Of a DNA stretch of 64,000 bases, positions 1 through 11,604 are shown one piece after another (the first letter of the stretch is position 1; each line of letters starts with the position of its first letter). The stretch lies in NCBI GenBank assembly GCA_029215795.1, contig JARDYH010000005.1:17702001-17766000 (forward strand), given 5' to 3'. Position numbers and translations under genes: made by a program. The notes beneath the pieces were generated by a model. It saw nothing but the letters and a program-made list of their open reading frames with translations, had not been told where the DNA came from and made no database searches. Source of the DNA: Anniella stebbinsi. Lineage: Eukaryota > Chordata > Lepidosauria > Squamata > Anniellidae.

Positions 1-105
1 ATGGAGGTTCAGGAAGGTGGAAAGAAGAACATGGGCAGAGGTGCAGCTAGGCAATTTTAGATCCTGGACTTAATGGTCTTGTGATGGGGGCGGGTGCTTT
101 AGATG

Positions 106-424
106 TAGGGTGACCAGATAAAATCCAGGTCAGGGCTCCTGTAACTTTAACAGTTGTAGAGAAAAGGAAATTTCAGCCAGTGTCATTTGTATGCAATTAG
201 TTCCTGGTGAAATTCCCTCTTCATCACAACTGTTAAAGTTGCAGGGGCCCTGCCTTCTTTGTATATGGTCACTCTGGTATAGTGCATGCACCTTTAACAG
301 TTGTGATGAAGAGGGAATATCACCAGGAACTAATTGCATACAAATGACACTGGCTGAAATTCCCTTTTCTCTACAACTGTTAAAGTTTCAGGAGCCCTGA
401 CCTGGATTTTATCTGGTCAGCCTA
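106..424. mobile_element. hAT-type foldback MITE, copy 1
   Basis: A 319-bp non-autonomous DNA transposon that is close to a complete inverted repeat of itself. The left end reads TAGGGTGACCAGAT and the right end ATCTGGTCAGCCTA. The 8-bp sequence TTTAGATG lies directly outside both ends (98-105 and 425-432), a perfect target-site duplication. An 8-bp duplication and a TAGGG terminus fit the hAT superfamily. The short open frames on both strands here are repeat sequence and not genes. Confidence 0.9.
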
Positions 425-432
425 TTTAGATG

Positions 433-788
433 GCCACGTGTATTACTGCAGCTGTAAAGCATGCAACTAACATCTCTCTTCTTCCATGTTTTACAACTGC
501 TTCGACATTCCTGGTATGTCAGAACAACAACCCTGTTTGTCATCCCTGATGCAAAAGAAATACTCGAAGCAGATGCCATTTTTCATTCTAAACTCACTTA
601 AATAATTGCGCCATCATGACTACAGGAACAAAATGGAGTTTGCTTCTGCACCTACTACTCTTGGGGTGGTCATTTGGGGCCCCTCTGGGTTGAGGGGAAC
701 TCTGGATTTTGGCCCCCAGCCCTAGCTGTGCCACTGAAAGTGGCTTTTTGTGAGGAGAATTTGAAGACTGTTCAAGGGAAATTATTCT
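433..788. other. No gene recognised
   Basis: Unique-looking AT-moderate sequence. No coding signal, RNA gene or repeat is recognised. Confidence 0.5.
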
Positions 789-937
789 GAGCCTATCTAC
801 ACACGCAGGATAAAACACTTTGAAAACGTTTTGAAGACTGCATATGGAATGTGTCCTGGGCCCAACAGTTCTCAAAACTGTTATAAACCGTTTTAAACCG
901 TTTTAAACCATTTTAAAGCAACAGTGTAGATAGGCTC
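789..937. mobile_element. Short MITE with GAGCCTATCTACAC ends
   Basis: About 149 bp bounded by perfect 14-bp terminal inverted repeats, GAGCCTATCTACAC at the left and GTGTAGATAGGCTC at the right. The right half carries several direct repeats of a CCGTTTTAAA-like unit. No clear target duplication is visible, so the superfamily is not assigned. Confidence 0.7.
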
Positions 938-1770
938 TCCTTGACAAAAAGGACATGGCGCTGTTTCAAGCACTGGGGAAGGCATGACAAAAAAAAAATT
1001 AGCATTGGTGTGGTGAAGATTGGCAACAGTAAATAACGCTGTGGGGAATTCTTTTTAAATGGAGAACAGAACACTTTGTATCCCATCTAATCCCTCAGCT
1101 TTCCAAAAAGCGGCTCCTAGGGCTAGATTGGGTCTAACGCCACTAATTCGTTTTGATAGTTAACCTCTTTAGAAACATCTCTTTCTCTTGTTGCAAGGGC
1201 AAAATGGAAACCCTTCTGGAGGGCGAAACGTTATAAACACTGGGTGGCTGCCAATTTCACAGTCTTATTTAAAAAAAAATCCCTTTGGTCTGTGGGCCTC
1301 TTGATTCCTTCTCCCTTGCTTCTGGCTCTCCTGCAAGATCAGCAGGTACTGGCAATTCAGACCGAATTTAAAACTCGGGCTACCACATCTGAAGTGCAGA
1401 TTTGGAAATCTTCAGCTATCCAACACCATATTCAAAGGGATGGATCCAATGCTGGCCTCCCTCCAGCAGAGTGGAAACCCCTAGCAGAATAGATTTTTCC
1501 TCCACCTTCTCCAAATCTGCCTCAGAGGGTTGGGAGAGCATCCAGAGCAGATTCTGGGGAGTGGGAGGGCAAAGGAGAGCAAGGGGAAAGTCCTGTTGCA
1601 TGTGAGGATATCCACTTGCATGTTGGATCTAACTCAATTGCTGAATATCGGGGTGGGTGGGAGGGACCCAAAGAGCTTTGTGGCACCTTAAAGGCTAACA
1701 CATTTATTATAGGATCAAACAAAACTGAAGAACATACAAAATGTCCAATGGAATAAAGACAAGAAGTCTC
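938..1770. other. No gene recognised; degenerate repeat near the end
   Basis: No gene-like signal. Positions about 1670-1760 contain a GTGGCACCTTAAAGGCTAAC-like stretch that resembles a common reptilian interspersed-repeat tail. The rest is unassigned. Confidence 0.4.
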
Positions 1771-1836
1771 AGGATGTTGAAAAAACATGTAGTTTTATAA
1801 ACTACATATTATAAACTACGTATTTTTCAACATCCT
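1771..1836. repeat. Hairpin-forming inverted repeat
   Basis: Arms AGGATGTTGAAAAA and TTTTTCAACATCCT are perfect 14-bp inverted repeats. Between them lie further complementary GTAGTTTATAA-like segments. It could be a tiny foldback element or a cruciform former. Confidence 0.7.
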
Positions 1837-1844
1837 AAGACTTA

Positions 1845-2395
1845 GGCCCTTTCCACATCAGGCAGAACGCCTGGGATGGACCCCGGCTGCTCCCTGTGAG
1901 TCCGCATGATGCACAGGGAGTAACAGGGAGGGGGGGCAGGCACGGGACTTTTCCTGATTCTCAGGAACCAGAAAAATCCCGATTCTTCCGCATTCCCGGG
2001 ACCGCGGAAGAATGTGACCGCCTGCCCCGGTGTAGACACACTTACTCGCGAGTAAACGCAGCTGCACTGATGACCACGGAGCAGCAAAACGCGGTTCTGA
2101 GGCCATCAGGATTAGGGGGAGGAAAACCAAAATCACCATCCCCAGGATGGCGGGGGGGGAGGGGGCACAATCGCACGCAGCATTTTTTTTTAAAAAAAAT
2201 ACTTATATTTGTGGAGGAGTGCTCGTGTGCTCTCCGTGGATCATCTTAAAAAATGGCCTCTACGACTTGCGACGGCCCAGGAGAAGCCCAGGCCGCCGCA
2301 TTTGTCATGCGGTTTGAGCATGCCAAACCCAGAAGTGGCTACTTCCAGGTTCGCTCGCGCTGGACCCTCTACACCCCTGTGGTGTAGAAAGGGCC
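1845..2395. mobile_element. GC-rich MITE with GGCCCTTTC ends
   Basis: The left end GGCCCTTTCCACATCAGG pairs with the right end, which reads CCTGTGGTGTAGAAAGGGCC. The interior is GC-rich without a convincing frame. No target duplication is evident. Another element with a GGCCCTTTCTACACC start lies at 15587, probably the same broad family. Confidence 0.6.
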
Positions 2396-2400
2396 TCAGA

Positions 2401-2745
2401 GGTCCCCTCTACAAGGATTCACTTTTGCGCCCAGTTAGGCAATTATGCGCATAATCGCTGAAGCGCATTTACACCTAATACCTCTGCACGAGAGGCGGCG
2501 AAGCGCATTAACGGATGACCAAAATGCGCTTTCCAAGTAGTTAATGCGCATAAGCGCTTGTTCACATAGTCAAAATGCGCTTTAACGGCTGGAGCAAAAT
2601 AAAACTCGCGATTTAACGCGCATTCGATAATGCGCATAATTGGAGAGATAACGCGCCTCTACGCCCGATTTGCGCTCCGTTCTTGTAGAGGTAAATTTTT
2701 TTAAGCACCTTGAAAGAGCTTTAAACCTCTCTTGTAGAGGCAGCC
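2401..2745. mobile_element. MITE with CCTCTACAAG ends and internal GCGCAT motifs, copy 1
   Basis: The terminal segments CCCCTCTACAAG (left) and CTTGTAGAGGCAG (right) are inverted repeats. The interior repeats ATGCGC and GCGCAT many times on both strands. A second copy with the same ends and the same subterminal CTTGAAAGAGCTTTAAA lies at 58345-58676. It starts only 5 bp after the preceding MITE. Confidence 0.75.
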
Positions 2746-2783
2746 AGACTCTTAGTTCCATTAACACATTTATTATGGCATAA

Positions 2784-3130
2784 GCCAGGGTTCCCAACCT
2801 TTTTGGACCCATAGGCACATTTGGGAATTTGAGAAACTGCTGTGGGCACCGCCACAAAATGGCTCTCAGGGTGGATGTGGCTAGTTAGATAATGGCTGCT
2901 GGGAATCCTGGCTAGACAAAAGTGAGCTAAAGAGGTGGTGATGGGGAGAGAAATAGTAAGGCTGGAGGGAGGGAGGGAGGGAGGGAGGGAGGGAGGGAGG
3001 AGGAAATAGCAAGGCAAATGGGTAGAAGGGAGAGAAAGAACAAGGCTAGAAAGGGAGAGAAAGGAAACATGCTAGCTACAGAGAATCTTGCTTTGGTCAT
3101 CATAGGTTTTGCTTAGTTTGCAGCAGAACC
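2784..3130 (+). repeat. Interspersed repeat with purine tract, copy 1
   Basis: Begins GGGTTCCCAACCTTTTTGG and contains a (GGGA)n tract at about 2966-3001 followed by purine-rich sequence. A reverse-oriented relative lies at about 40110-40575, which ends in the complement of the same start and carries the matching pyrimidine tract. Confidence 0.6.
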
Positions 3131-3225
3131 TTTTAAACTTTAGAGGTTAACAGGTATGAAACATCCCAAAACATTATTCCTCTCCCCCCCTCCATACCTT
3201 CTTAGCCCAGGTGTGAAAGGCATCT

Positions 3226-3560
3226 GGGCAGGGCTGGCCCAAGACATTTTGTTGCCTGAGGCAAAGGACAAGATGGCGGCCTTCTCCAGTCCATGTACAA
3301 AAGCCAACCAGACTGGCAGTTGCAGCTTCTTCATCACTGGTGACGTGACAGCATTGTCCACTGCACCCAAGGGTGGCAGGCTAGCTTAGGGGGACCAGAG
3401 AAGGCTGCGTGTCACACAGAGCTCTTCCCTCCAACACTTCACCACCACTCTTCCCCCCCCCCCCCCCCCACATATCAGCCGCTTTACTCAGCCTAATGAC
3501 AGGTCCATCTCTGCCTCTGGGGCAGGGAACCCCAGCTCTGTTTTCAATTGGTTTTTTAAA
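3226..3560 (+). repeat. Interspersed repeat (GGCCCAAGACATTTTG family), copy 1
   Basis: Shares GGCCCAAGACATTTTG, GCCTGAGG and GGCAGGCTAGCTTAGGGG-like segments in the same order with 61346-61600. It includes a poly-C run near 3451-3469. Function unknown. Confidence 0.6.
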
Positions 3561-4373
3561 CCATGTGTATTTGCTGAAGGAGTAAGAAGAGAACAGAATC
3601 TCAAATTGGTCATATGGAGCCAATGCCACATCCAGATGTGTACGAGGGAACGAGCCCCCCCCCCCCCAATCCCCGGGATCTGCACATACTCAGTACACAG
3701 GGCAGCCTGGCTCCTCAGCTCAACACGCAGGAATCTTGCCATGAGCATTTTGGCTCCTTTCCTTGCCTCACTCTCTGGAGTCTTTAATACTGCCTAGTAG
3801 AGATGAAGGGGGCGGCGAGGGTGGGTCGGTGGGTGGGGAAATGTGACGCTCAAGGAAAGAAAGCTGAGAGCTCTTAACAATTCGCACCAGGCACATTTCC
3901 CTTGGCACAGCGTATTTTGTCAGCTATACGTCAGACAAGACATCCTGGGAGAATGTGTGCCGGCTCCGCATAGTTCCGGTACACCAGTATTTGGCTTCCG
4001 TTCCCATAAGGTCCCACTGGGACGCGGGATTTATATCTCACAGCTGGGGAGCATGTGCTGACTGCCTGATTGCTCACACATTTCTTGCTTCCTTTTGAGG
4101 GATACAATCAATTAACTATTTTTCCTTCTTACTTCCTTGCTTCAGGGAAGGGGTGGCTCTGGCAGCCAGGGAGAGCAAGGGCCTGGCCTTGTGTACAGGC
4201 AGGTGGTGTAGTAACCATCACCTCAGGAGGCCTGGTCCAGGGCTGAGCAGGGGGGATCCAGGCCTGCTACTAAAAGTCAGTATACAAGATCTCCTGATGG
4301 CCCACTCATTCTTTCTGGCCCAGGAAGACTCTTCCGCATCCCCAGTTCATGCCTGGAATGCCATGCCTCTTCA
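3561..4373. other. No gene recognised
   Basis: Contains a poly-C tract near 3655-3667. Short open frames here lack any recognisable domain. Confidence 0.4.
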
Positions 4374-4411
4374 ACCCTAACCCCAACCTGGGTTTTAAAC
4401 CTAACCCTAAT
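4374..4411. repeat. Short telomere-like CCCTAA motif cluster
   Basis: Several CCCTAA or near-CCCTAA units occur within about 40 bases, interrupted by CTGGGTTTTAAA. Too short and imperfect to call a true interstitial telomere. Confidence 0.5.
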
Positions 4412-4592
4412 TTACCACTGAGAATTGACTTCAGCGGCAGTGTTCAAGCCAGGGACATATGAAGTGATAATATGGCACTTCTGAGTGTGCACAGAGCAAC
4501 TTTCTCATAGCATTGAGGGGCATAGGACACACCTGCGCATCTGGGATTTGGGTGCAGAGTTTCAAAACAGACTTCAGAGTCTGTTCTCCCTC

Positions 4593-4603
4593 CCTCCTTC
4601 CCT

Positions 4604-4640
<37 letters not shown>
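4593..4640. repeat. Pyrimidine (CCCT)n/(TC)n microsatellite
   Basis: CCCTCC-rich repeats run into a (TC)n tract of more than ten units. Confidence 0.9.
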
Positions 4641-4642
<2 letters not shown>

Positions 4643-4679
4643 TTAAGCATTCTTCCCTGCCATGCAGTGTGGGCTCTAG

Positions 4680-4975
4680 GTTTTTGGAGACTCATGGGTA
4701 AGACACCCTCCATGGCCCTGCTCCCTCAGTGAGCCCGCCTCACCACCACTATTGTGTTGCTCCTCTTTCTCTTCCTCATCATCGCTACCACTTGCTTACT
4801 TGGTAAGCAGGGAGCCAGTGAGCAAGTAGGCAGGGGCATCTGTTGCTGTTCCTTTTCATCACCACCATTGTCTGGGCCAGAGTGAGAAGCAGGTCAACCA
4901 GCAGGTTGCAGTAGTGAAGAGGAGCAGGTCCACCTGGCTCTTGTCAGTAGGCTCCTGCTGGGGTGTGGGGACTCT
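4680..4975 (+). repeat. Interspersed repeat shared with the window's right edge
   Basis: GGCCCTGCTCCCTCAGTGAG and the following TTGCTCCTCTTTCTC segment recur at 63905-64000, where the copy runs off the end of the window. Family not recognised. Confidence 0.6.
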
Positions 4976-6418
4976 GCAGTCACCCAACAATGCCTACCCT
5001 TAATGCCTGCCCTCCCATGTCTAATTTGCTATACTTCATTGATTATCATGTCATTCATTTCATTTATATGGCTCAATTATATTCATATATTCTTTCCTTC
5101 ATTATGTATGCAGTTTGCTGGTGGTCTCCCATCTCAGTGCTGATTAGACCTGCCTCATGCACCTTCTGGGGTCCTTTGACTTACTTGGCACTCTGTGTAG
5201 GTTGCAATTCTGCACAAGCACAGAAAAAGTAGGAAATGTGGTGCTAGGCCTGGAATTCCAGGTTCTTGAGATCATCAGCTTTTATGGTTATTTTTTACAA
5301 CATGTGTCTAGTTTCTGTGTAATTGCAAAGCTATCCGTTGTGTGACCAGACATGTGGTGTGTGAGTAAACATTATGGTGAAATCCCAGGAGGAGTTGCTG
5401 AAAAAGATGTTTAGGATTTAGGTATTCCATGACTTCCGTAGCTCTTTGCCCTTTCCCATGATTAGCAGAAACAGGATAAATGAGTAAAACATCAAACATT
5501 ACATGAGGATCTATGCAAACTTAAGAGCATTTTGCAAATTTGCTTCATTTGTACAGTGTATATACACATTAATCAGTTTTTTCTTGCAGCAGAAATTGTG
5601 TTTACCTTCATAACAGCCCTGTGAAGTTGGGCATTATTTGAGCCAACCTAAATGTTAATTTCCCTCACAGGGATCAGAATGCCTGCCACATGTTTTTGAA
5701 TAGTCACACGTGTGTTGAGAATGTCAGGCATTGAGTGTCTCTCTCCCCCAGGTCTGGATATTAGGGGAGACGGCCCAGGCAAATTCCCAGGGTGTGGGGC
5801 TGAGAGCGGTCCCTATCATGTGATATTCACTCAACTGCCTGTCATGGGATATTTAGTGAACTATTTTTTCGACAGCTGAAGCAAAAAATAGTGCAAGCCG
5901 TTCTTCCTATAAAGCTGGTAACACTGACTTGAGTGCCCAGTGTTATGTCAAGGTTTGCTGCTGTTTGGGGGAGAAATTTACAACATCAGTGCCCATTCAA
6001 TAAATGGTGTGGTTATGATAAGATTCATTTATGTAAATTTATCATCTGATATGACAGGGATAATACTTCATGCAAATAGTACACCAAAGCAAGAAATAGC
6101 ATAAAAGTGTAATTTAAAAGACTAAGTGTTTAAAATCTGAACCAGTAGAGAGGTGTGTGTGCCTGCTCACGCAGAATGTGCTCATTGCCTGAGGCACCAT
6201 TTGATCTACAGTAATCTCTGACCAAAGCAAGTCAGTAGCAGATGGCAGAAGGCCTGTGTCATGGCCGTGACTCATATGGTGAGCTCTGCTTCACAATAAT
6301 GCTGACAGGGCAGAACTCTCACCAGGAATGCTGATCCCCACATAGAAGAAGTATTATTCCTGTTGTACAGACAGGAAACAGAGGCTGAGAGACACCTGGT
6401 TCACACAACACGACAGGC
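4976..6418. other. No gene recognised
   Basis: Mostly AT-rich unique-looking sequence. Position 5600-5640 has a weak resemblance to a MIR-like repeat core (CAGCCCTGTGAAG). No coding exon is supported. Confidence 0.4.
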
Positions 6419-6646
6419 CAGAGTATGAGTTGAGTATGGGTTGTCGTTGAATCATTGCTTGTCATGTAATGTGAACTCAGCTGTGCTAACAACCCCATAT
6501 TTGTTAATCACAAGCAACCCACCATTCACAGTCCAACAAACATGGATTCTCTCTTGGTTAGCAAACCATGGTTTGTTAGTGCAGCTGGATTCACACAATG
6601 TAACAACCCATGATTCAATGATAACCCATGCTCAACCCATACTCTG
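6419..6646. mobile_element. Foldback MITE with CAGAGTATG ends
   Basis: Arms 6419-6455 and 6610-6646 are imperfect inverted repeats of about 37 bp, sharing CAGAGTATG, TTGAG and ATGGGTT. It is preceded by GGTTCACACAACAC, a phrase seen in related MITE ends in this window. Confidence 0.65.
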
Positions 6647-7073
6647 TGGTAGGGGGGCTGGAATTGGAGGATTAACTAATTATCCTATGGTTATTATGTT
6701 ATGTGTCTACTTTGGTCTAGGAGCTGAACTCTTGAAAAATCTTGCCTCATTTAATTATCCCACCCAGTGACTGCATTGTTTAGAAATCAACATTGCTTGT
6801 TGTGAGGTAAAAGAGAAAGTTCCCAAATGAAAAGACATCCTTAACTCAGAGCAACAGCTAATGAATTCCTCGGGGAGTGGCGGGAGGATCTCACAGCTCT
6901 ACTGAGCCAAGAAATCTTGTAATGACATCCTCTGGCCTTGGAAAACATGAGCCAGCAGTAGATGGACACCTGGATCATGTCAGTGTCCAAATTCCCAGGC
7001 CAACTCAAATTCTGACCCAGAGAAAGGTCATTTCGGAACCTTCCAGCAAAGGCACTGAAATCTCCCAAATATT

Positions 7074-7603
7074 GGCTCAGTTCACACAACACTTTTCTCT
7101 ACGCAGTGTAAAGACTCCACTCAATATTGGTGTTTTTAAGGGGTACTCACCACACAACATGTTCCAACTCCACCGTTGTGTGAATGAGGGCTCCTGTGGA
7201 GTAGAGTAAAACTCAACACAGCGTTTCATTGACAGTTCCTCTACCCTCTCTCCTCCCTGAGTCCTCCCGATGCTATCTCATCAGCCATTGCTGTGAAAAA
7301 ACAATCCTCGCGGCTCTCCTAGAGCAGCACTTCCTCCTTTGGCCGCTCTGTAGCTAGTGGGGGAAACGCCACTCAATGCAGCAAGAAACTCCACGGAGCC
7401 GTCCAGGCAACACACAACACAACTGTTGTGCAGGAACTCTCCTCTGCACAGCGTGGATATTCAGGATAGAGTGGTTTTTTTAAAAAAACTCCACCGTGGG
7501 ATGGAATTTTCCCTCCAGACAACACATTTCTCGGCGTTGGTGTAACAACTCCACCGTGAAGTTTGAAAACAACCATTCAAACACATGTTGCCTGAACTGA
7601 CCC
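7074..7603. mobile_element. MITE with GGCTCAGTTCA ends
   Basis: About 530 bp. The left end GGCTCAGTTCACACAACA and the complement of the right end GGGTCAGTTCAGGCAACA match at 16 of 18 positions. The interior repeats ACTCCACCG and CACAACA motifs. No transposase frame and no clear target duplication. Confidence 0.75.
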
Positions 7604-7917
7604 ATTGTTTGCTCTCTCTCTTCTGCCCCTTTTTTTCTTTCTGTCACACAGCATGAGATGCAGCCCAAGCATTCACTGCTGGGAGGCCTCTTGCTATGAA
7701 AACCTAACGGGAGGAATATCGTTTTTCCTTCCTTTTCAGGATACAGGGGGTATTGATCTACCACAGGCCTGCACAACCTGTGTGACCTACTGATCCAAAT
7801 GCAGGCCACCAGCAGGATGGCCACTGGTTTCGTGAGCCCCTGTTGGCTACCATGTATGACTGGAGAGTTGTATTCAGCCTGGAGGGTCATATAAGAGTTA
7901 CCCAGAAAAGAATAGGT

Positions 7918-8370
7918 TAGGGTGACCAGATTATGATAATCAAAATCCCGGACCCCCCCCACCACCCCACCCACCCAAAACAACCCCCCCCACCGCGCGC
8001 CCACGCCACCCCCCCCACCCGCGCCGTGCCACGCCGCCCCGCGCTCCTTACCTGGGCGTCCGCTTCCCTCCGGTGCTCAGAATCTACTGAGAAACAGGCT
8101 TCCTGGCCTGTCTCTCAGTACGCGCCGGGTGATGATGTCATCACCCGGCGCGCTACTGAGGGACAGGCCGCGAAGCCTGTTTCTCAGTAAATTCCAAGCA
8201 CTGGAGGGAAACGGACGCCCCAGCAGATAAGTGCCTGGCGCTGCCCGCCTCCCGCCACCGCCGCGTGACCCCCCGCCACCCCGGTTTTCCCCCGCTGCCC
8301 CCCGGTTGCCCCGGATCGGCCTAGGTTTCCAGGTTAGGACCGGGAAACCCCGGGCCATCTGGACACCCTA
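7918..8370. mobile_element. hAT-type GC-rich hairpin element with 8-bp TSD
   Basis: A 453-bp element bounded by TAGGGTGACCAGAT and ATCTGGACACCCTA. GAATAGGT is duplicated exactly at both flanks (7910-7917 and 8371-8378). The interior is C-rich on the left. It carries a long imperfect palindrome centred on TGATGATGTCATCA near 8133, with arms containing CTGAGAAACAGGC, GGACAGGCC and GCGCCGGGTGATG. The CpG density contrasts with its neighbours. The complement of its right end matches the left end of the element at 43132. Confidence 0.85.
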
Positions 8371-8378
8371 GAATAGGT

Positions 8379-9044
8379 TGTCCGCCACCGCTAACTGATC
8401 CGAGCCTGAACACTAGTGACAGTGGCGGTTTTGCTAGGAGTGTTCAAAGCCATACTGACAAAGGCCCTTCCCTCAAGTCCATCGCTAGAAATAATGCAAA
8501 AAGAGAAAATAACTTTAGTTCTACTTTCCTAAATCCCGGAGGATACCAGATCTTACAAAATGTTGTGAACTGTCATTAGAATACAAAGAAGTGTAGCTTA
8601 GCAACTGTGCAGACTTATCTCATGGGGAAGATTTTAGTGAGAAATTCTAGAGAAACACCTTTATCAACTGATGACACCAAATGTCAAAAAAGTATAAAGA
8701 ATTCATCTTGAGGTGGGGGGAATGAAGCAAACAGGGAAGGCAACAATCACACACACACAGACTTGCAGTAAAAATTAATAAAGTCACATCTAACTTTATA
8801 TTTTACCTGCTTGAGTAGACACTTGGGGTTCAGAGCATGTGTAGAGTTCCATTGTAGGAGAGATGATTTGAGAGAACACGAGAGCATCTTTTGGCTCCAA
8901 GTTTAGATGGAATCAGGAAGACCAAAAGACCGTATTGTTGCTTTTTATGTAAATTTGAGATCAGAAAAAATGTCCTCTTAAGGGAGAGAGATTGTTGTTT
9001 GGACCAATTGTGATAGAAGCTCCATCTCTGATGCGAAGTCAAAT
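8379..9044. other. No gene recognised
   Basis: AT-rich unique-looking sequence with a short (CA)n near 8748-8758. No feature supported. Confidence 0.4.
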
Positions 9045-9045
9045 G

Positions 9046-11163
9046 GCTTTTCTATAAGAGGCATTTATTGTGCGCTCATCATTTCCAACTCACAGTTGTT
9101 TACAGGTTCTTAAGTCAATGTTGCGTCCCTCCAGTTTTGCTTCTGTGTCTAACAAGCACTTTCAGAGAGTGTAGGGGAAATGTGGCATTTAATTGTGAAA
9201 GCAAAAGGAACTTGTTTTTTTCAGTTGTGTATTTGCACTATTCCACAGTGCCATCTAGAGGTTATGTAGCAGAAAATCAGGAAAGGAAACACTCTTCGTG
9301 TAGTGCTCACATCTCAATTCTGTGATGAAACTGGAAGTAGATTCAGCCAATTAACATAAAAAGGCTTTCTTCAGATATGTGAATGGTATAAGACAGAGAA
9401 AGAAATGGTGGTTTAACTGCTTCATAAGGATGGCAAATTGGTAACAGATGACAAAGAAAAGGCCGAAGTGCTCAGTTCCTACTTTGGCTCAGTCTTCTCT
9501 CAAAAGAGGGTCTATGACCCCCTGGAAAAAGTGAAGTACAAACTGAAGGGGCAGGGTTGCAGTTCGAGATTGATAAACAAATGGTCAAGGAACACCTAAT
9601 TTCTTTGAACGAGTTCAAATCTCCAGGGCCCAACGAACTGCATCCTGGGGTAATAAAGGAGCTGGCAGAAGAACTCTCAGACCCACTGTCTATTATCTTT
9701 GCGAAATCATGGAAGACGAATGAAGTGCCTGACGACTGGAGGAGGGCTAATGTTTTCCCTATCTTCAAAAAGGGCAAAAAGGAGGAACCTGGGAACTACA
9801 GACCTGTCAGTCTGACATCCATCCCTGGGAAAATTTTGGAGCAGATTATAGAGAAGTCAATTTGTAAACACCTTGAAAACTATGCAGTGATGACTAGAAG
9901 CCAGCATGGATTTGTCAAGAACAAATCCTGTCAGACTAATCTGATCTCATTTTTTGATCAGGTAACCGCCCTTGTGGACTGTGGGAATGCTGTGGATATA
10001 GTATATCTTGACTTCAGCAAAGCTTTTGACAAAGTGCCCCATGACATTCTGATTAACAAACTAGTGAAAAGTTGGCTAGATGGAACAACAATTAGGTGGA
10101 TCCACAGTTGGCTACAGAATTGGACTCAAGGAGTGCTTATCAATGGTACCTGTTCACATTGGGGGGAGGTAACGAGTGGGGTACCTCAGGGCTCAGTCCT
10201 GGGCCCAGCGCTCTTCAACATTTTTATTAATGATTTGGACAAGGAGGTGCAGGGAATGCTTATCAAATTTGCAGACGACACAAAATTGGGTGGGATCGCT
10301 AATACCTTGGAAGACAGAAGCAAACTCCAAAGTGATCTTGATAGACTGGAGCACTGGGCTGAAAACAACAGAATGAAATTTAACAGGGATAAATGCCAAG
10401 TTCTACACCTAGGAAAAAGAAACCAAATGCACAGTTACAAGATAGGGGATACTTGGCTAATCAATACAACAAGCGAGAAGGATCTTGGAATTGTTGTAGA
10501 TCACAAGCTGAATATGAGCCAACAGTGTGATGTGGCTGCAAAAAAAAAGCAAATGCTATTTTGGGCTGCATTAATAAAAGTACAGCTTCCAAATCGCACG
10601 AAGTACTGGTTCCCCTCTATTCGGCACTGGTTAGTATTGTGTCCAGTTCTGGGCAGCACACTTCAAGAAGGATGCAGACAATCCGGAGCGTGTTCAGAGG
10701 AGGGCAACGAGGATGATTAGGGGTCTGGAAACAAAGCGCAATGAGGAGAGATTAAAAGAAGTAGGCAGCTTTAGCCTGGAAAAGAGAAGATTGAGGGGAG
10801 ACATGATAGCGCTCTTCAAATACTTGAAAGGTTGTCACACAGAGGAGGGCCAGGATCTCTTCTCGATCAATCCAGAATGCAGGACATGGAACAATGGGCT
10901 CAAGTTACAGGAAGCCAGTTTCTGGCTGGACATCAGGAAAAACTTCCTGACTGTTAGAGCAATACGACAATGGAACCAATTACCTAGGGAGGTGGTGGGC
11001 TCTCACATTAGAGGCATTCAAGAGGCAGCTGAACAACCATCTGTCAGGTATGCATTACGGTAGATTCCTGCATTGAGCAGGGGGTTGGACTCGATGGCCT
11101 TATAAGCCCCTTCCAACTCCTATTCTATGATTCTATGATTAACAGCCTCATGTAGAAAAGCTC
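9046..11163 (+). mobile_element. CTTTTCTACA MITE, split by a CR1 insertion
   Basis: The left part (9046-9356) starts GGCTTTTCTATAAGAGG and includes a CACAGTGCCATCTAGAGG segment. The right end (11145-11163) reads CTCATGTAGAAAAGCTC. Two other copies, at 27137 and 27517, show that these ends belong together. The CR1 LINE at 9357-11137 interrupts it. Confidence 0.8.
9357..11137 (+). pseudogene. CR1 LINE, 5'-truncated, decayed ORF2 (reverse transcriptase)
   Basis: A CR1-clade non-LTR retrotransposon fragment. The reverse-transcriptase domain is readable from about 9427 to 11063. It includes KSPGPNELHPGVIKEL, FKKGKKEEPGNYRPVSLTS, VYLDFSKAFDKVPH, SGVPQGSVLGPALFNIFIND and the catalytic FADDTK box, followed by the maturase-like C-terminal part (RLRGDMIALFKYLKG). 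The reading frame shifts near 9545 and again between about 10545 (an A9 run) and 10713, so it is inactive. The 3' end carries the CR1 hallmark repeats TTCTATGATTCTATGATT. ATTAACA occurs at both borders (9350-9356 and 11138-11144), consistent with a target duplication. The 5' endonuclease domain is absent. Confidence 0.95.
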
Positions 11164-11604
11164 AAAGTAGCCAATCAGAAATTTATTTAGAGGCTGGTTC
11201 TAGCTCTTTAATGATTCTGAACTTACATTGCAAAAGGACTACCCAGTTCTGACCAGATAGATTATTGTAAAAAAAGGGGATCAACCCTTGAATGTGTATT
11301 TGGAATTTTTTTAAAAAACAGGATACCTATTCAGCACTGCAGGGATGGCAAATCAAGGCAGAGGTCTACATCACAACATAGGGGTTGTCACAGCAGCAAC
11401 ACCAGGAGCTTTATCAAGACACAAGTAGACTGCTACACATGGCTGGTGGGCTTCATTCATTGTGCAAGTTATTATAAGGTGTGCAAGTGCAGCCTTGACA
11501 CAGGGACAAGGCCCTGAATGCCAGCCTACTCTATAAGAATCAACTCCAATGGCTGACAAATACTCAATTGCCCCATGCGCCATGATTTAGCTAGCTCAGC
11601 CTTC
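11164..11604. other. No gene recognised
   Basis: No repeat family or coding exon identified. Confidence 0.4.

Noticed and set aside
4374..4411. Telomeric repeat array
   Set aside because: Only a few imperfect CCCTAA units; not an array.
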